Shown: positions 1 through 13,609 of the stretch, in pieces
How positions within the stretch are numbered: position 1 is the first letter of the stretch
Layout of the letters: each line of letters starts with the position of its first letter
From: Cloeon dipterum
Lineage: Eukaryota; Arthropoda; Insecta; Ephemeroptera; Baetidae
Reading direction: 5' to 3'
NCBI RefSeq assembly: GCF_949628265.1
Contig: NC_088790.1
Location: forward strand, 20,712,545-20,776,544
DNA: 64,000 bases
The notes under the pieces: generated by a model
What the model was told of the DNA's origin: nothing
The model's input: the letters and a program-made list of their open reading frames with translations, nothing else
Databases searched by the model: none
Translations under genes and position numbers: made by a program

Positions 1-145
1 TGAGCATTTCGAGTCACTAAACTAACCACTTTTTTGCCATCTCTGACATTGGGTAGCCATTATTAGATCTCCGAACTGCTCAAATACCTCACATTCTTTG
101 ACACTCCTGAGAGTGCCTTTAACAGTCCGAGCCAACGGAGATATT
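1..145 (+). repeat. Dispersed repeat family, copy A (3' part, cut by window edge)
   Basis: This segment aligns by eye with 13,838-13,990 and 14,990-15,142 on the same strand and with about 6,310-6,430 on the other strand. Shared blocks include GAGCATTTCGAGTC, CCATCTCTGACATTGGG and a segment ending CCTGAGA..GCCTT.AACA. Only the 3' part of the unit is present because the window starts inside it. It has no coding potential. The class (SINE or non-autonomous DNA element) is undecided: I see no clear terminal inverted repeat and no convincing tRNA-type promoter boxes. Confidence 0.7.
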
Positions 146-3100
146 TCTTTGAAAAAGTATTTTGTGGTAATAAAAAATTAGAGTTTCAAAAAGAGAGTCT
201 ATATTTTGAAAGATCTGCATGATCGAATGAAAACTGGCTCAAAATTTGGAACTCTCGCAATCAAATTGTGTATTTGTACAGTTGGAAAGTGTTTGAATTA
301 ATTAAAATCCCCACCAACTAAACCGCGAAGCATCCTCTACAAGCTTTCTTCATAGATTAAAACTTTGTTAATAAATTTTAAGCAGCTGCATTCCCTCAAA
401 AAGTGAGTTACGCTTAATTTGGCAAGAAATAAATCAGATAGTTGAGCATCAGGAATTCGCCACGCCACTTCATCATTCGACTCGTCAGAAAAGAAACTCT
501 TCTGCCAGTCTTTGCATTGCAGCATCCCTTCTCGACAGCTTTTGAAGCTTTGCCGCTTTTCCGCTGGTTGATAAACGCGCGCGCGATTAAATAATCGATT
601 ATCGCTTCGCAGCCCCGCGTGTCTATCTTCTTCCCTTTTCATCGCCGAGACCGAGAGAGTCAACGCGTGAAGATCCCCCTTCCCAAATAAATCGTGCGTA
701 TTATAATGCATATATACAAGGCAGCTAGAGCAGCGTTTGTGTACGAATTAAATTTATATTTATTTCCCCAGCTGCCGGGCTGAATGGCCACTTAGGAGCA
801 TTATAATGCTCTTTCACTCTCGAACCGAAAGTGTCCGTCGACGACACGCATATACGCACAATTAATTCACCATTTATTGAGTCCAAATAACTGACTTGCT
901 CGCTCGCAGTGGCGGTGAACTGAATGGGAAAGTGTCATTTAATATTATTGCAACTCGGTTTCCCCTCTGCATCCGAATCAAGCGAAACGGCACTCGTTTG
1001 GACGAGTGTATCAATTTATTGCTCAAAAGTGAACAGTTATGTTCGCCTTTTTTAAGATTCAAATTTATTTTTAGCTGATCCGTAGGTTAACTTATTATCA
1101 ACATCTCCGCCATCCGTATAAGAAATAATAAATTGTTACCAACTGAAAACAAAGGGAAAGCAGTTGGTCAGTTCAGTTATGTTGAGAAATTCATTCAATT
1201 TTTAGTTTTTCACTTTTCGTTGATGCAAGAATTCGGAGATATTTTATTTGTATATAACATCATGATTAAAAAATGCATTATTTTTTTTCTCGATCAATAA
1301 TGATATGTATGAAGTAGATGAAAATTCTCCAAATCCCGAGAGCTTTGTGATTTACAGAATCTATACAAGAACCTGCCAGAGAGTTGGATGAATGATTTTT
1401 ATAGTGCGTGTTGCAAAACTGCACAGGGGGCTCGCTGTATTCAGTGCAGGCAGGCTGTCCGCCTTTCAGGGTTGTATTTTTGGGGGTGAAGTATTAGCGA
1501 CAACCTATATAAAAATATGCATCGCGAGGAAGGTTGGAAAATGAGCTTTCCCGTAGTGTTACTAAAAACCTTGGATGATTCGCAGGATTTTTACAATTGC
1601 ATGTAAAACCAGCCAAAGTTTTAACACATAAAATCGTATTTTCCAAACCTCGCATACCGGAAAGAGACATAGCAAGGCCAGATTCAGAATCCTCGTGTCT
1701 TTTTACGCCATAAATCAAGGCTATTAGATCAAAATCGTACTGAATTTCGGCTATTTAGAGAATCTAGGCTGCCGAGTGGCGATAAGTGCTAAAAGCGTGC
1801 GCTCTTTCGCGTATTGAAATACGCTATTTTCTATTTCGATTTTGCTAGTGAATACTAATTGACGCTTAAAACCTGATTTATTCTATTTGCGGTGTTTTTT
1901 TTAACATTAATTTCATTCTAAGCTAATCTCATTTTGTGCAACAATTTTAAATCCGGCCTAGTTACCTTAATTGTGTCTTATTTTAATACATATTTAATAT
2001 TTTACCAGATCACAACCTTTGCTAACCGATCAACTATAGATAATATTATGGAGTTCGTTCCAAAGCGAAGGTTCAAGCCAGGTTCATTCCATAGAGGATA
2101 CCCACTTATTCAGAGAAGTTCGTGGGAAAATTTTACAGGCGATATAAGAGACCTGCTGAGGTTGAGATTGGTTTATTCTCTTCGGGGATTCGGTGATTGT
2201 TTGAAATGCGGCGAGAAACGAGCCCATTTTCTGCAGGCAGCAGGTGAGATCGTCCTCATACAATGAATGTGCCCTGCCTGATGGGCACACAAAAGGGAGT
2301 CCTGTGGAAACTGGCTATTGCTTCCAAACCGATGTATTTTTCTCACAAAAATGCAGATCGCCAATCAGTGATTCAATTTTCTTTTTACTGGAAATAAAGT
2401 GTTGGTGGTCTGTGACTTTGTTAATACACAGAAGACAGTGTCACTTTTTAATTCCCTTGCAAATTCGAATGAATGTCAATTAACGCGAGCAACTTTTGAT
2501 TTCATATGTATTACAAAAGCAGTACAAGGTTAAACAAATAATTTTAAGTTTAGAATTAAATTTTCAATATTTTAAATTTACCTTCAGTTGTTTTCGCACA
2601 AGTTGATCTTCTCTCTTTTTCAAAAACTACATTTGAATTCAAATGATCAATTGGGGGAAAAGCTAATCGCATTGGTCCACTGGCATACAATTTTAGACAT
2701 CTGTTTTTCACGCTGCACCCGCGAGTGGCTGACAAACTTCCTCTTTCATTATATTCACTGCACTGAAAGCGTCCCATTTATTGACTCGACTTAATAATGC
2801 TGACAATAGGAAGCTGCAATGCTATTAACAATTGTCGCAGCCAGCGATGCATCAAAGCGAGCAGACGACAAATAATGCTCTGCGCTATCGCGCGCGCGGC
2901 CATTTAGTATGTAATGCGATAATAATAACGCGGAGTCACAAATAGATAGCTGCTCTATCTCTCATCCCTTGTATCACGGGTGAGGGTGGGAAAAAACTCG
3001 AATACTGAGCACAATTTGATCTATCCAGGTTTGGAACAGCTGCAAATAAATCCCTCTCTGTCAACTTTTGTTGGATATTTTTTTCGAGAAATAATTCTTA

Positions 3101-6100
3101 TTAAATTAATAGAAAATGTGTGCCTTTAAGTAATAATTTGAAATTGTGGGTCACGTCGGGGTCACCACGTCTTTTGATTCCACTCAGCTATCAATTCACG
3201 TCTAAGCTTATTGTTAGTAGCAGTACAGGACTGTAATACAAATAATTCACAATTACAAATATTGCACATTAAATAAATAATTGTTCACAACGAAAAAGGT
3301 TTATCACAATGAATATTTATCTTACCCCGATCAAATGCGAGTCAGTTACAAAATATTTCCTCGCACGGAATTTCCTATTCGGATGAGTAGCGGTGGACAT
3401 TACCATCGTCGTGCGAGGTGGAAGGGTCAGTGCAGGTAACGCGCTTATCGCACAGTTTCACTGCCCTCTTCCGATTTGGGAGAATATGAGTTTGACTTGT
3501 GCCAGTAAGTGGTGGAAACTGCCACAAAATAAATAATAAATTCAGCGGAAGCTACAATCTTATTTTGTGTTAAAATATATTCTTTAAAATAACTTGTCTG
3601 GGCTCACGCCGACTATGTCCCTCTGGGCAGGATCTTAGTCAAGCTCTTTGTCAGAAAAGTGACGCCCTTTCTCACATGCTTTTTGTATATTAACAAGTTA
3701 ATACTAAAATGTATTATCGACTGTTTGTGAGCATAGATATTTATTTGACAGCTGTAAGAAAAAAAGATGGTTTGACTCATATTTTATCACTAACAATTTG
3801 AGTACATTTTTGGGAATAGATTTTAAGGTTTTATTTGGACGTGTTAGTGAAAATTAAATTATCTAGTGACTCGGGAAACAGGATGTTTGAGTCGTGTCAG
3901 TTTGTAAAAGCGGCCAAATTAACGGATTGCCTGCCTCCTTTTTATTTAATAAAGGCCTTAACATCATTTGTCTGCGATTTATGAAGCCATTAAGCATAAT
4001 TTCGAGATAATGGCTCAATTGAATGCGCGCGCCGGCCCCCCGATGATCGAGCCAATTATTATAAAAACACAGCCTTTTACGGCACGGCTTTTCGCCAACG
4101 GGCCGCGTTACTCAATAAACCCCTCTAATTTATGAGCAGAGATTTCCTTTCTTTCGTGATTCTTGCCTTAAATCAGAACTTGCAAGAAATTACTGAAGAT
4201 TGAATTAATTTTTGTTTACAATATTTTCCATATGTATCATATTGCGACCACCTATGGTCAAATAACGTATGACCTCATTCCACATTAACAAATTTAAATT
4301 CTTTAGTGGTTGACTTAACATTTAAAAATTAATTTTTAGTTTTATTTGAGTTTCTCATAATTGAGCAAGGTATTACCCAAAGTATGAAACGAACCACGTT
4401 CACCCAAAAACATCCTGGGTCAGAACATGATGTTTCAATTAGCCCGTATAGATAGACGTTACATCAACAAATCCTCCATGTAATCCAACAAGCTTTAACG
4501 TTGTCATTTTAAAGTAAACAAAAACGGACCCATTCCTGTAATTTTTAGTAGGAGCTTGTATCTCCTTTAACTCTCCTAAATGCTGTGGTAAGGTTTTACC
4601 CTCTTGAAATGTTAAACAAAACAACTTGTTTTTAAAATATCACACATCGAGTTTTGTCGCAAATAAACAAATGACATAGGGGATGTCACTCTATCTCTTT
4701 TTGGTTGTAATCACAAGGAAAATATTAGGATCGATGATATATTTATGTTTGTTTGTTTTAACGTAAGTTTGTTTTATTTAAGATTGAATTTGATGAACCG
4801 TGAGTTTCAAAAGAATAAAATTCTAAAAGGATATTGGCAATGCTATGTGAAAATCATATTTCGAATAGAGATTTTGCTTAATCATTATGATTTTTAGACT
4901 CAAATTAACCAGACAAATAGATTGGTGTGTCATTTTTTACATTCCAAAAAACTCAAGAGGTCTGGAAAATTATTAAAGGTACATAGAGTTTATAAACTTT
5001 TCTCATACTTTAAAAAATATAGCACGTATTGGTTTATTAAAAAGTTTAACAAATACCATAATTCTCCTTGAAATCGTTTTCATGCTCTGTGCGTACCTCC
5101 GCATAAAATATTATCATACAAATAAACAAACCACAAATTTTTCACAACCTCTCTGACAAACGCTCTAATGTGGAAATCTAAAGGCGCGTGTAGCAGGCAC
5201 GGAATTAACGTTCCGAGCGAGCCGCATATGCACCAATATAGCATTTAATGCATATAATTAGACCGATTTCTCCAGCCCTATATCAAAGCGGGCGATTTAA
5301 TTGAGTTGTTCTCGCCGTGCACAAATCACGCGCGCGTCTCATTAGCCTGGCAATAATAACGATAATAAACACACACACAGTGTATATTATATCGCTTGGT
5401 AGAGAGATGCGCTCTCGGCTTAATGATGCTAATCTGCGCGCCAGCATTGATTATTGTACCCTCTCTCCCCGGCATCAATTCCCTGCTCAGCTCGCGCGCT
5501 ATCTCACGTTCGATTCACCGGCTCTGAAAGCATAATTGGGCCGTAATTACAGAGCGGCCCGCCGAGCAAATTAAATCGAAAACGCCGCGCGATTAATTTC
5601 ATTAATGCTCGTAATTTCTGCGCCGAACGCGTGCGTGGGGTGTGTAATTTGTATTTTGCTCGATTGCCCATAAACACCTGGCAGCGGCGACAGCACCCAA
5701 ATATTGATTGCTCTACACGCGGAACGAGCGAAATTATGTCGTGTGAAAACATCAAATGAGCCGCAAAATCGTAAACTATTTGTACGGGCTACAGCCAAAA
5801 GTTCCTGAATAATTTTAAAACTTTAAATTTCAACTTACGGTTATTTGTATTGAGAAAAACGATTAGATAAAAATATCGTATTTTTTGCATTCATTTTCAG
5901 GAACAGGAAATTTTCTGAATTATTAAAATTTATCACGTCCCGCCTGCAGTGTTAAAGAAATTTGAATTTAATAAACACTCTACATAGTGCAGGCATTCTT
6001 AAAATTATTATTATAAGTAACACACACAACTAATGATAAGAAATAAAAAAACTGTTCGTTTCATTTATATGAATCAGTGCTCAATCAAATTGGGCTAGCC

Positions 6101-6300
6101 ATCTCGTAAAGCAAGCCTTCGTAAAGATTTTTTTATGTCAGCTCTATTACAATCTGAGGAACTAGGAAAAATTTATTTTTCTCCTAAAGCTTGCGTAATG
6201 CTGAAAAAGAACAAACAAACAAATGATTTTTCCCTTACAGTCATATCAGGGAACTATACACTGGTGGTCAGTGCAGCAACTGCAGTCTAAGGTTCACCCA
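146..6300. other. Intergenic, gene-poor; one candidate regulatory block
   Basis: I find no credible coding gene here; the open frames are short, lack family features and show no splice structure. Most of it is AT-rich. The stretch 5,160-5,720 stands out: GC-richer, with GCGCGC runs interleaved with homeodomain-type cores (TAATTA, TTTAATGC) and a short CA run. This is the texture expected of a conserved regulatory block, but it is inferred from composition only. Confidence 0.4.
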
Positions 6301-6309
6301 GGCTTTAAA

Positions 6310-6680
6310 AAATTTTACAACCAGCCCGTTGATTAAATAATTCCCATCGGAGTATCAAAACGATGGGAGATAATTTAGCAGTTCAGGGATCGATCACTGG
6401 CTGCTCAATGTCAGAGATAGTAAAAGGTGGTTGGTTTAGCGACTTGAAATGCTCAAATGGCTCAGTGGGCTGGGAGGCGCACCGGCGCCGACTCGCCACT
6501 TGCTGGTTTTCGCACCTTTCCAGCGGCTTTGGCTTTAAGGATAAATTTCTGGTGTTTCAATAAAAGACCTGGGTGTGAGGAAGCAAAAAGATGGCCCTAT
6601 AGCTCCTCTCGGCCACTTGGATTCCACCCATGCTATCCGCTCCGGTGAGCTCCTAGCCCACACCATGTGCTGAGCAGACC
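6310..6680 (-). repeat. Dispersed repeat family, copy D (near full length, minus strand)
   Basis: Read on the minus strand, this segment matches copy B (13,610-14,005) along most of its length. Shared blocks in order include GCGGATAGCATGGG, a CTTTTATTGAAA..CCAGA block, GCCGCTGGAAAGGTGCG, AGCAAGTGGCGAGTC, GAGCATTTC, ATCTCTGACATTGAGC, and a terminal GGGCTGGTT. The unit is about 370 bp. It supports no protein. Its opposite orientation to the other copies shows interspersion rather than tandem array growth. Confidence 0.75.
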
Positions 6681-9600
6681 TAAAAAATATGTATAGTTAT
6701 ATAAAGTCAATAAACACAAACAATTTGTGCTGCCATCGGTGGGGTCTCAGAAAAATCCTATTTAATGGTCAGGAAAAATATTTCCATTGTGATTCTGAAG
6801 GATGCGACAGGAAACCAAGTTCTAACACTTGTTATTTTTGCTTCCAAAGAATGCAGTTTAATGTCACGCTTAAAAAGTTTTATCAAAATACCCTAACACC
6901 TTAACAGTGCCTTTGAGAATGAAGCTGTCACGTGCCATTCTTTTGCGATATTGTGTGCAATAGATCTCGAGACTGACATATTACATTCAAGCGTATAAGA
7001 ATCAACGAATCAGGCAAAATTTGCCTCTTCAGCGACATCACCTTTACAAATTAACTGGGAAGGCTGTGCGCGTCCAGTTAATCCAGGGTTTTGTGGAAAT
7101 TTAAGAGGTTATAGTTTTTTTCCGTCAAATATTTTTGTGCTCCTTTCTACTGTCATGAAAATATTTTCTAACAATTGTCAAAATAAGTTTGGACAGAGAT
7201 AAGAAAATAAACAATCCTCGCAAGAAAGCAGGGGTTCTTTCCTTTTTATGACCCTTAGTGGAAATTTTAGGAAATTGTGTTTTTGTGCCAGAGCAATAAA
7301 AAAACCTTAAAGCAATTCATATCTTTGAAAATTTTGTCTCTTAATTCGATTGATTTTCCAAATTTCCAGCATTTGTGATTTTGCGAATTTAAATGTAAAT
7401 ATAAGTTGAGCTCGCAAAGTCGTGTGCTACGTGCGGGTAGACCAAGAGGCTGTAAACATTTATTTGCTTGTTAGGAAACAACTCAATAAAAACAAATGGC
7501 CGCATTCGCTTAATTAAAGAGAGAATTGAAGGAAGAGGAGCGATCATATTTACAGAAATATGCATTTTATTACATAATTATCGTGCGTGTGTCCCTTCTA
7601 ATATGGTAATTAGGCACCTGCTCGTTCGAATTAATTCTCATTTCCTCCCTTCCACGCTCCACCTTTTTCCTTCTGCGCACACATACACCGCGGTTAATGA
7701 ATGCACGGCAATTTATATATTTATTTTCACCGTTTCAGGGAATTTGCTAATTAATGGTCTGCGCGCGAACAGACAAAAAGACACAACGTAAGCAAACGAC
7801 ACAACCAAAAGGATTACCAGGGTCGTCCAAGCAAGGTTTCGGGGTAAAAATATTATGAACATAGAATATAATAAGCAAATTGATTCTACATTCTATAGGG
7901 GAACCGATTGTCTTAAATTTTTTGAAAATAATCTTTTGGACGTATAATTAAAAATTAATTTGTTGCAGACAACAGGTTTTTCCAGCACCATTTGGCAACC
8001 CTGCGGTCCGAACCAATTAATTGGCCTGTGTGCAGCGAGTAAAATGAGCATAATTGCCATTTGAATCACGTGCCCTCGCGTCCAGGGCGATCGGATCTTT
8101 AATTCAGCGCATAAATTGCGCAGGCGGAGGAAAAAAGGCTTTGGCGGCGTCCGTCCATCCATCACAATACGCCGGCTTGAATGATTTATTTGGCTCGCGG
8201 TTCTCATGAAACACGCTCGCCGCAAGAAAAACAAATGTCGCGGCCGATTGCGAATGACTGACTGCCAATCAGCGATCGCAGACAAACGCAGCCTTAATTG
8301 GACTCTTATTCGACCGCTTTGCATCCTGCTCTTTGGACCACCACGTGGATTGGACACTAGAAATTTGGTAACATTTTAGATAAATCATGAAATATAAAAT
8401 TGACTGATTAGATTTGCAGAGAGAGACGACAACGCTTTCAACTACTTTTGTATGATTTTACTGGTTTCCTTTTTAACTTGAAAGTAATTTCACTAATTTT
8501 GTTTCAATAATTTGTGTATTAAAAAATCCAAGCATGAGATGAGATACTTTAATTGTAAGACTTTCCGCTCTCTGCTAAAGTGAAAATGGATATTTAAAAA
8601 AAAATCATATATTTGAGTAAATAAGGCTTTTTCGGAATTTTAACAAATGGGCCACCGTGTCAGTTTGTTCATTTTCATTTTATTAAATTGGCTTTTCTAT
8701 ATTGATGTATTTTACAGTTTTATATAAATGTTACTAGGCTAAAGTGATATATGTTGACTGTATATTGTTGGCTTTTAGCTATAATCCGATTATCTCTCAA
8801 GACTGACTCATCTCCTCAGACGCAGACCTCCTCTGTTGCATGTCCAAAACCATCTTGGATTTGGTTGGTGAAAGGAAAGAATAGTTTAATCTTGTTATTC
8901 TCGAGATGCACTCATTGGTTCACACACCAATGGATTTCTAAACCTTTGTACAACATCTTGTCACAAATGTTAGTCACCCTCTCTCGGTCATAAATCTACA
9001 CTAGTGTTAATTGTTGTCATAATAAACAACCCAATTGTGCGCGTCGAATTCGGTTCTTTGAAATTTATGGGTGTTCAGGCATTGAATTTACGCTAAAAAT
9101 ACAAATCCGATTGAGTTCCGAGGAACTGCTTCAATGTGAATACGTGGGTCACACAAGATGCATAATCCCCTTAAGGTACACCGACTAGGACATTATAGTG
9201 AGTGACACTTCCTCGCACGATCCTTTTACACAAAGCGGATTCATTTTAGCTCTCAAAACTGTGTTTTTATATCACTGGTCACCAAAGATAATTTATCACT
9301 ACAAAAGTAAAGGGTTTATATATTTACTTATAATCTTTATTCCACTGATATCACATATTACAAAAGAAGTGAAAAAGGCACATGCAAAAAGCGAACATTT
9401 CGTTTTTTATTATTGGATTTACAATCAACTATTTTATTCCAATATACTGAACGCGAAATTTTGCTGAAATAGTATGGGTAAAATACATGGTTAAACTGCT
9501 CAGTCGAGATCTATTGCTCATATTTTTGTTGCATTTTTAATTAAATTAACTTCGTCTCTCAACAAAGAGAGTGTGCAAGTGATTTAATAAAAATACCAAT

Positions 9601-9765
9601 ATTTATAGAGGCATATAGGTTTTTCACTATATTTTTGAGATAGAGAGCACAAATTTCTTATTAAATACCTTTTAATTTTAAACAAAATGACATTTTAATC
9701 CGAAGGCCGCCAGGAGTGTTGCCTTTTCTCTTTTATAAATATTATTGACTATATACCATTATCAT
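6681..9765. other. Intergenic; candidate regulatory block at 7,990-8,345
   Basis: No gene is recognisable. The sub-segment 7,990-8,345 is GC-richer than its flanks. It contains the 12-bp palindrome CCAATTAATTGG (a paired homeodomain-site geometry), E-box-like CACGTG, and one copy of the recurrent TGGCAACCCTGCGG motif. A 154-codon open frame crosses the block on the minus strand, but it starts and ends in simple sequence and shows no domain, so I treat it as chance. Confidence 0.4.
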
Positions 9766-9835
9766 TACTTTATGGATGTGTGCTGATTTGGGGCAGAGTT
9801 GCCCTGTCAGCCCATAATAAACTTAAATTTTGAAA
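9766..9835 (+). mobile_element. Relic 3' end of a CR1-like LINE
   Basis: This short plus-strand stretch matches the 3' terminus of the LINE at 44,693-49,220. Shared words are TGGATGTG, GGGGCA.AGTTGCCCTG, the string TAATAAAC, and AAATTT.TGAA. No coding sequence precedes it, so it is a strongly 5'-truncated insertion, the usual outcome of target-primed reverse transcription. The 5' limit is uncertain because the match fades upstream. Confidence 0.7.
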
Positions 9836-10266
9836 CTATACCAAAACTTGAATGCATTGACTAAATGTGAAAACAAATAACTATTACATAAAATTTTACT
9901 TCATGAGTTTCGGCATTTTAATGTAGTGTTACAATTATTTTGTTAATTTCCCACTAGTTGTTTTATTTAGTACAAGTTCACTAAGACAAAATTTCTAACC
10001 AATAAAACACATGGGTTAAGTTCATCTGGATGAAGAAATATTAGTTTAAATTATGGCTTTACTCGTTCACACATTTTTCTAATTAAATTAAAGGGTTACT
10101 CAAGTCATGGTAATATATAATAAACAACAATAATAATAAACAAAAATTTCCACTGCTTATTTTATTTCTACGTGGGTGGTGATGTTTCCGCAATTATCTG
10201 GACATGTTTGAAGCGACGGGGCAACTATTTGGAGGCTAAAAAATATGTTTCCCACGCCAAAGGGGT

Positions 10267-10514
10267 GCAGTCCATATTTTCGGGTCCTCTGTCTACTTAG
10301 TTAAGTAGCTGTGGGATACTGAGTTCTAGCCAAAAGGAAATGCATCCGGTCCTTTGTAGTACTCGTAGTATTGAATCCATATTTAAGACTGCAGTCCATA
10401 TTTTCGGGTCCTCTGTCTACTTAGTAAAGTTACTGTGGGAACTGGGTTCTAGCCAAAAGGAAATGCATCCGGTCCTTTGTAGTACTCATAGTATTTAATC
10501 CATATTTAAGACTG
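10267..10514. repeat. Tandem duplication, two copies of a 124-bp unit
   Basis: Copy 1 starts at 10,267 and copy 2 at 10,391, each beginning GCAGTCCATATTTTCGGG and ending near ATCCATATTTAAGACT. The copies differ by only a handful of substitutions and small indels (for example AGTTAAGTAGCTG against AGTAAAGTTACTG), so the duplication is fairly recent. There is no open frame and no other copy that I can see in the window. Confidence 0.9.
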
Positions 10515-13500
10515 TAAATATTACATAATAAATATTCACAATAAAATCTCAAAGGAAAGTCATTAAATAAACAATTAATTAATGCATCAATATGCGAGTC
10601 GAGAATATAACAAATATTAATTATCACAGTATAATCAATGCTTACCCCGGAATTGTGTCGGGTCTAATTAGTTATTACAAGTGTCAAATATGCGCACGAC
10701 ATTATGCTCCCGGCCGGAGAGTTAAATGAGGTATTATACAGGGTAAATGTGAAAAGCGTATCATAAAGAATAGCGACATCTATATAGGTCGAGATTAGTA
10801 CAAACTTAATCAACGCTAAATAAGCGGGAACCGCTACATTACCAATTAAAACACGGTCTTTTGACAGTTAAGTATCTTGTCCGACTTGTCAAGATTGATT
10901 GATTCAAATATGCCGAAAAACTTGAGGAAACCGTTCATACCGTTAGCTGGTATTTTAGGGCTTAACTAAATGCTTCTCGTCCAGCAAAGTCCTGAAATAA
11001 CTGGAAAATATATAATATGTAAAATTTATCCACTTTCACAAAAATATTGAAACGTTGCAATATTAAATTCAAGTGTGTAGTTGTTCTAAAATACAGAAAC
11101 CTTTGAGTTATATCCAAAGCATCCCTAATTGAGTCGGTCTTAAATCAGAAGTTAACAACATTTTCTCAGGTACGTATGCGCGCTGCAAAACATCTCCGCA
11201 CTATTTCATATACAAGATTTAATATATTCCTGCGCCAGCATATACGTACAAGCAGCTCTGCTCTTTTTATCGGGATTAACTGGCTGCTCATTAAATAGGC
11301 TGCATTTTCGTGAGAAGCTCTTCAAAATAATAAATACGCCTGGATAAATGCGCCGGGATGCTGGTCGCGCATTGTTACAGCACGCTGAAACAACTCAATT
11401 ATATATATTATTCCGCTGCTGCTGCTGTTGTGTGTGTGTGTACTGCAGCGCGCAGAGCACAAAAAGCTGCGCATGAATGAATGAATAATAAGTTAAATTG
11501 ATCTGGCAAAGCGCATGGAATATTGACCTGTCATTACACACATAAGAGCAGGGGCTGGAGCATTCCAAATGAGCTCCAGCATATAAGGAGAGACACGCAA
11601 TTTTTCTTTTTTCTTTCTTTCTTTCTTTCTTTCTCCTCCGCGCTGCAAAGAGAATGAGCGCGGCTCTGCGTGCAGAGAGCGCGCGATTATTATTCAGCAG
11701 GACTCAAGAGAGCAATAAATTATTTGATGTTTCAATTACACGCCGCGCGGCAGCCGAGCTCATTAGAATTTCCCAACTGCAAAAAGGGGGTGGGAAATTA
11801 AATCTCGACTCAGCAGCGCGCCGCTCGTTTCAATTCAATGTGCTGTGTGTGTGTATAATCGTTGCCAATAATAATGATCTGCATTTCGAGACGGCTAATG
11901 AGCAGCCAGCAAAACCCGTGCGGAATTTTAAAACAGCTCTCTGTCTGCCCATGCATCTCGCATCAAGGAAGAATAAGGACTATTGAAAATTATAATTCAA
12001 TACGTTCAATAGGTAATTTTTAATTAAAATTCTTTCGATTTCAGTTCAATTGAAATACGGGTTTGTTTTGCTGCTTCAACAATAAGATAATCTCAATATC
12101 CTCTTTTTCATCGCATTAATTTTTTTGTACTGTAAGTCAGGTTTGGTCTGTTCTTGGTTAAGCAAAAGCTAATACAATAATCATCAAGCATCTACCGCAG
12201 GAAATCCAGAAAACCTTTCACTTTTAGCTTGCGTATGATAATTAAAAATTTAGTAAAAAATGAAAGCGTTTGATTTATGTGAATGAAATATTGGAGAAAA
12301 GCACAATATTTAAAGAATTATGTGGAGTGTCATGAGTGGTTAACTTAAAAGGTATTCTGAATTGATTATTTCAGCATATTTTCGCTAACAATTCAACTAA
12401 TAATCTGCCCTACGAATTAATTAGTCCTTTTTCCTGTGGCATGTATAATAGTAACCGAGATTTTTTCAGTCCTGATTCTAAAAGAAATTTATTACTTGCC
12501 TGGCGTAGTTGCACGGCAGCCATTATGGTTTTCCGTGAGATGAGTGAGCATTTGAACATGTATATTAATATTTGTCCTCGATGCACAGGACGAGAGCAAG
12601 TTAAATTCGGCGGTGATTTAGCGTTGACTTCAACCAGGTTTAAAAATTACCATCGTTTGTGCTCACTCAGCGCATTAGTGCGCGAGAGGAGAGATCTGTG
12701 TGAGAGCGAGAGAGAGAAAGATCCTCCTTATGAACGGTGTTTTGTGTCACAGTCGGCACTCTGCGGCCGTTTATCTCTTATTTTCGCTTTGTTCTGCGCT
12801 TGCCACAGGTCCAGATAACCTTCACAGGGTTGCCACCTGACCAAGGGGCTGATTGCAGTGACCTTCCAACATTTAAAGCTTTTACCAAATAGATTTTTGC
12901 TAACGAGAAAAAAATGCTCAAGATCTCACTGGATGCATGTGCTGCTATCCAGTGCGTTTTTATCTGTTATATTCTCGTCAAATCGATCTGGAAGGGTTTT
13001 TATTTACATGTAAACAACTATTGTGGGTAAAAAAACTCAAAGTCAACTAATTTTGGACGGATAAATGGGGAAATAGTAGGAAACAAATATGTTTTAAAAC
13101 AGCGAATTGGATGCAAATTATAAATTCTATCTTTTATCAACTTATATCAACTGAAGATATGGTTCGACCTTTTGCGAGCATCTCTCGAAAACTCTACAGT
13201 CTCATTCAATACTATATGAATGGTATGGGCTCGCCAGCCTCATTGAGAGAATTCCTGCAGTCCAGGAAAAGGACCCAAAGTTTTGTTTACAGGACAGTTT
13301 CTTAAAAAATACTTATGACAGGAAAAAACAAACCCACTCTCCTAACAAGAGAGCACAGTAAATTTAATCAATATTTTCTTGGTCGGGTGGTTTCTCTGTG
13401 TGAGACAAGTGTACACCCCGACACCTTAGTTGTTTAGTCACAATCGGCAAAACCAGCCATGTGAGCCTTAGTAACATCGTGGACAAAAATATGCGGCAGC

Positions 13501-13609
13501 AGATTTAGGTTATTTGTATAGGAAAGATCGAAATTCTCTCTGTAAAAAAATTCATGCATTGATTGTGTACTATTATCCTCTCGCATTCCATTCCTTTTAA
13601 CCGCACTGT
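10515..13609. other. Intergenic; GC-rich block at 11,170-11,960
   Basis: No supported gene. The block 11,170-11,960 is GC-richer than its surroundings and contains a CTTT repeat run (about 11,611-11,634), a GT run and many GCGC words. The 110-codon frame at 11,654-11,986 has no recognisable domain or flanking splice logic. A recurrent AGGGTTGCCAC motif lies at 12,826-12,836. The rest is AT-rich with nothing I can name. Confidence 0.4.

Noticed and set aside
7893..8357. 154-codon minus-strand frame in a GC-richer block.
   Set aside because: No recognisable domain and weak start context; the block looks regulatory rather than coding.
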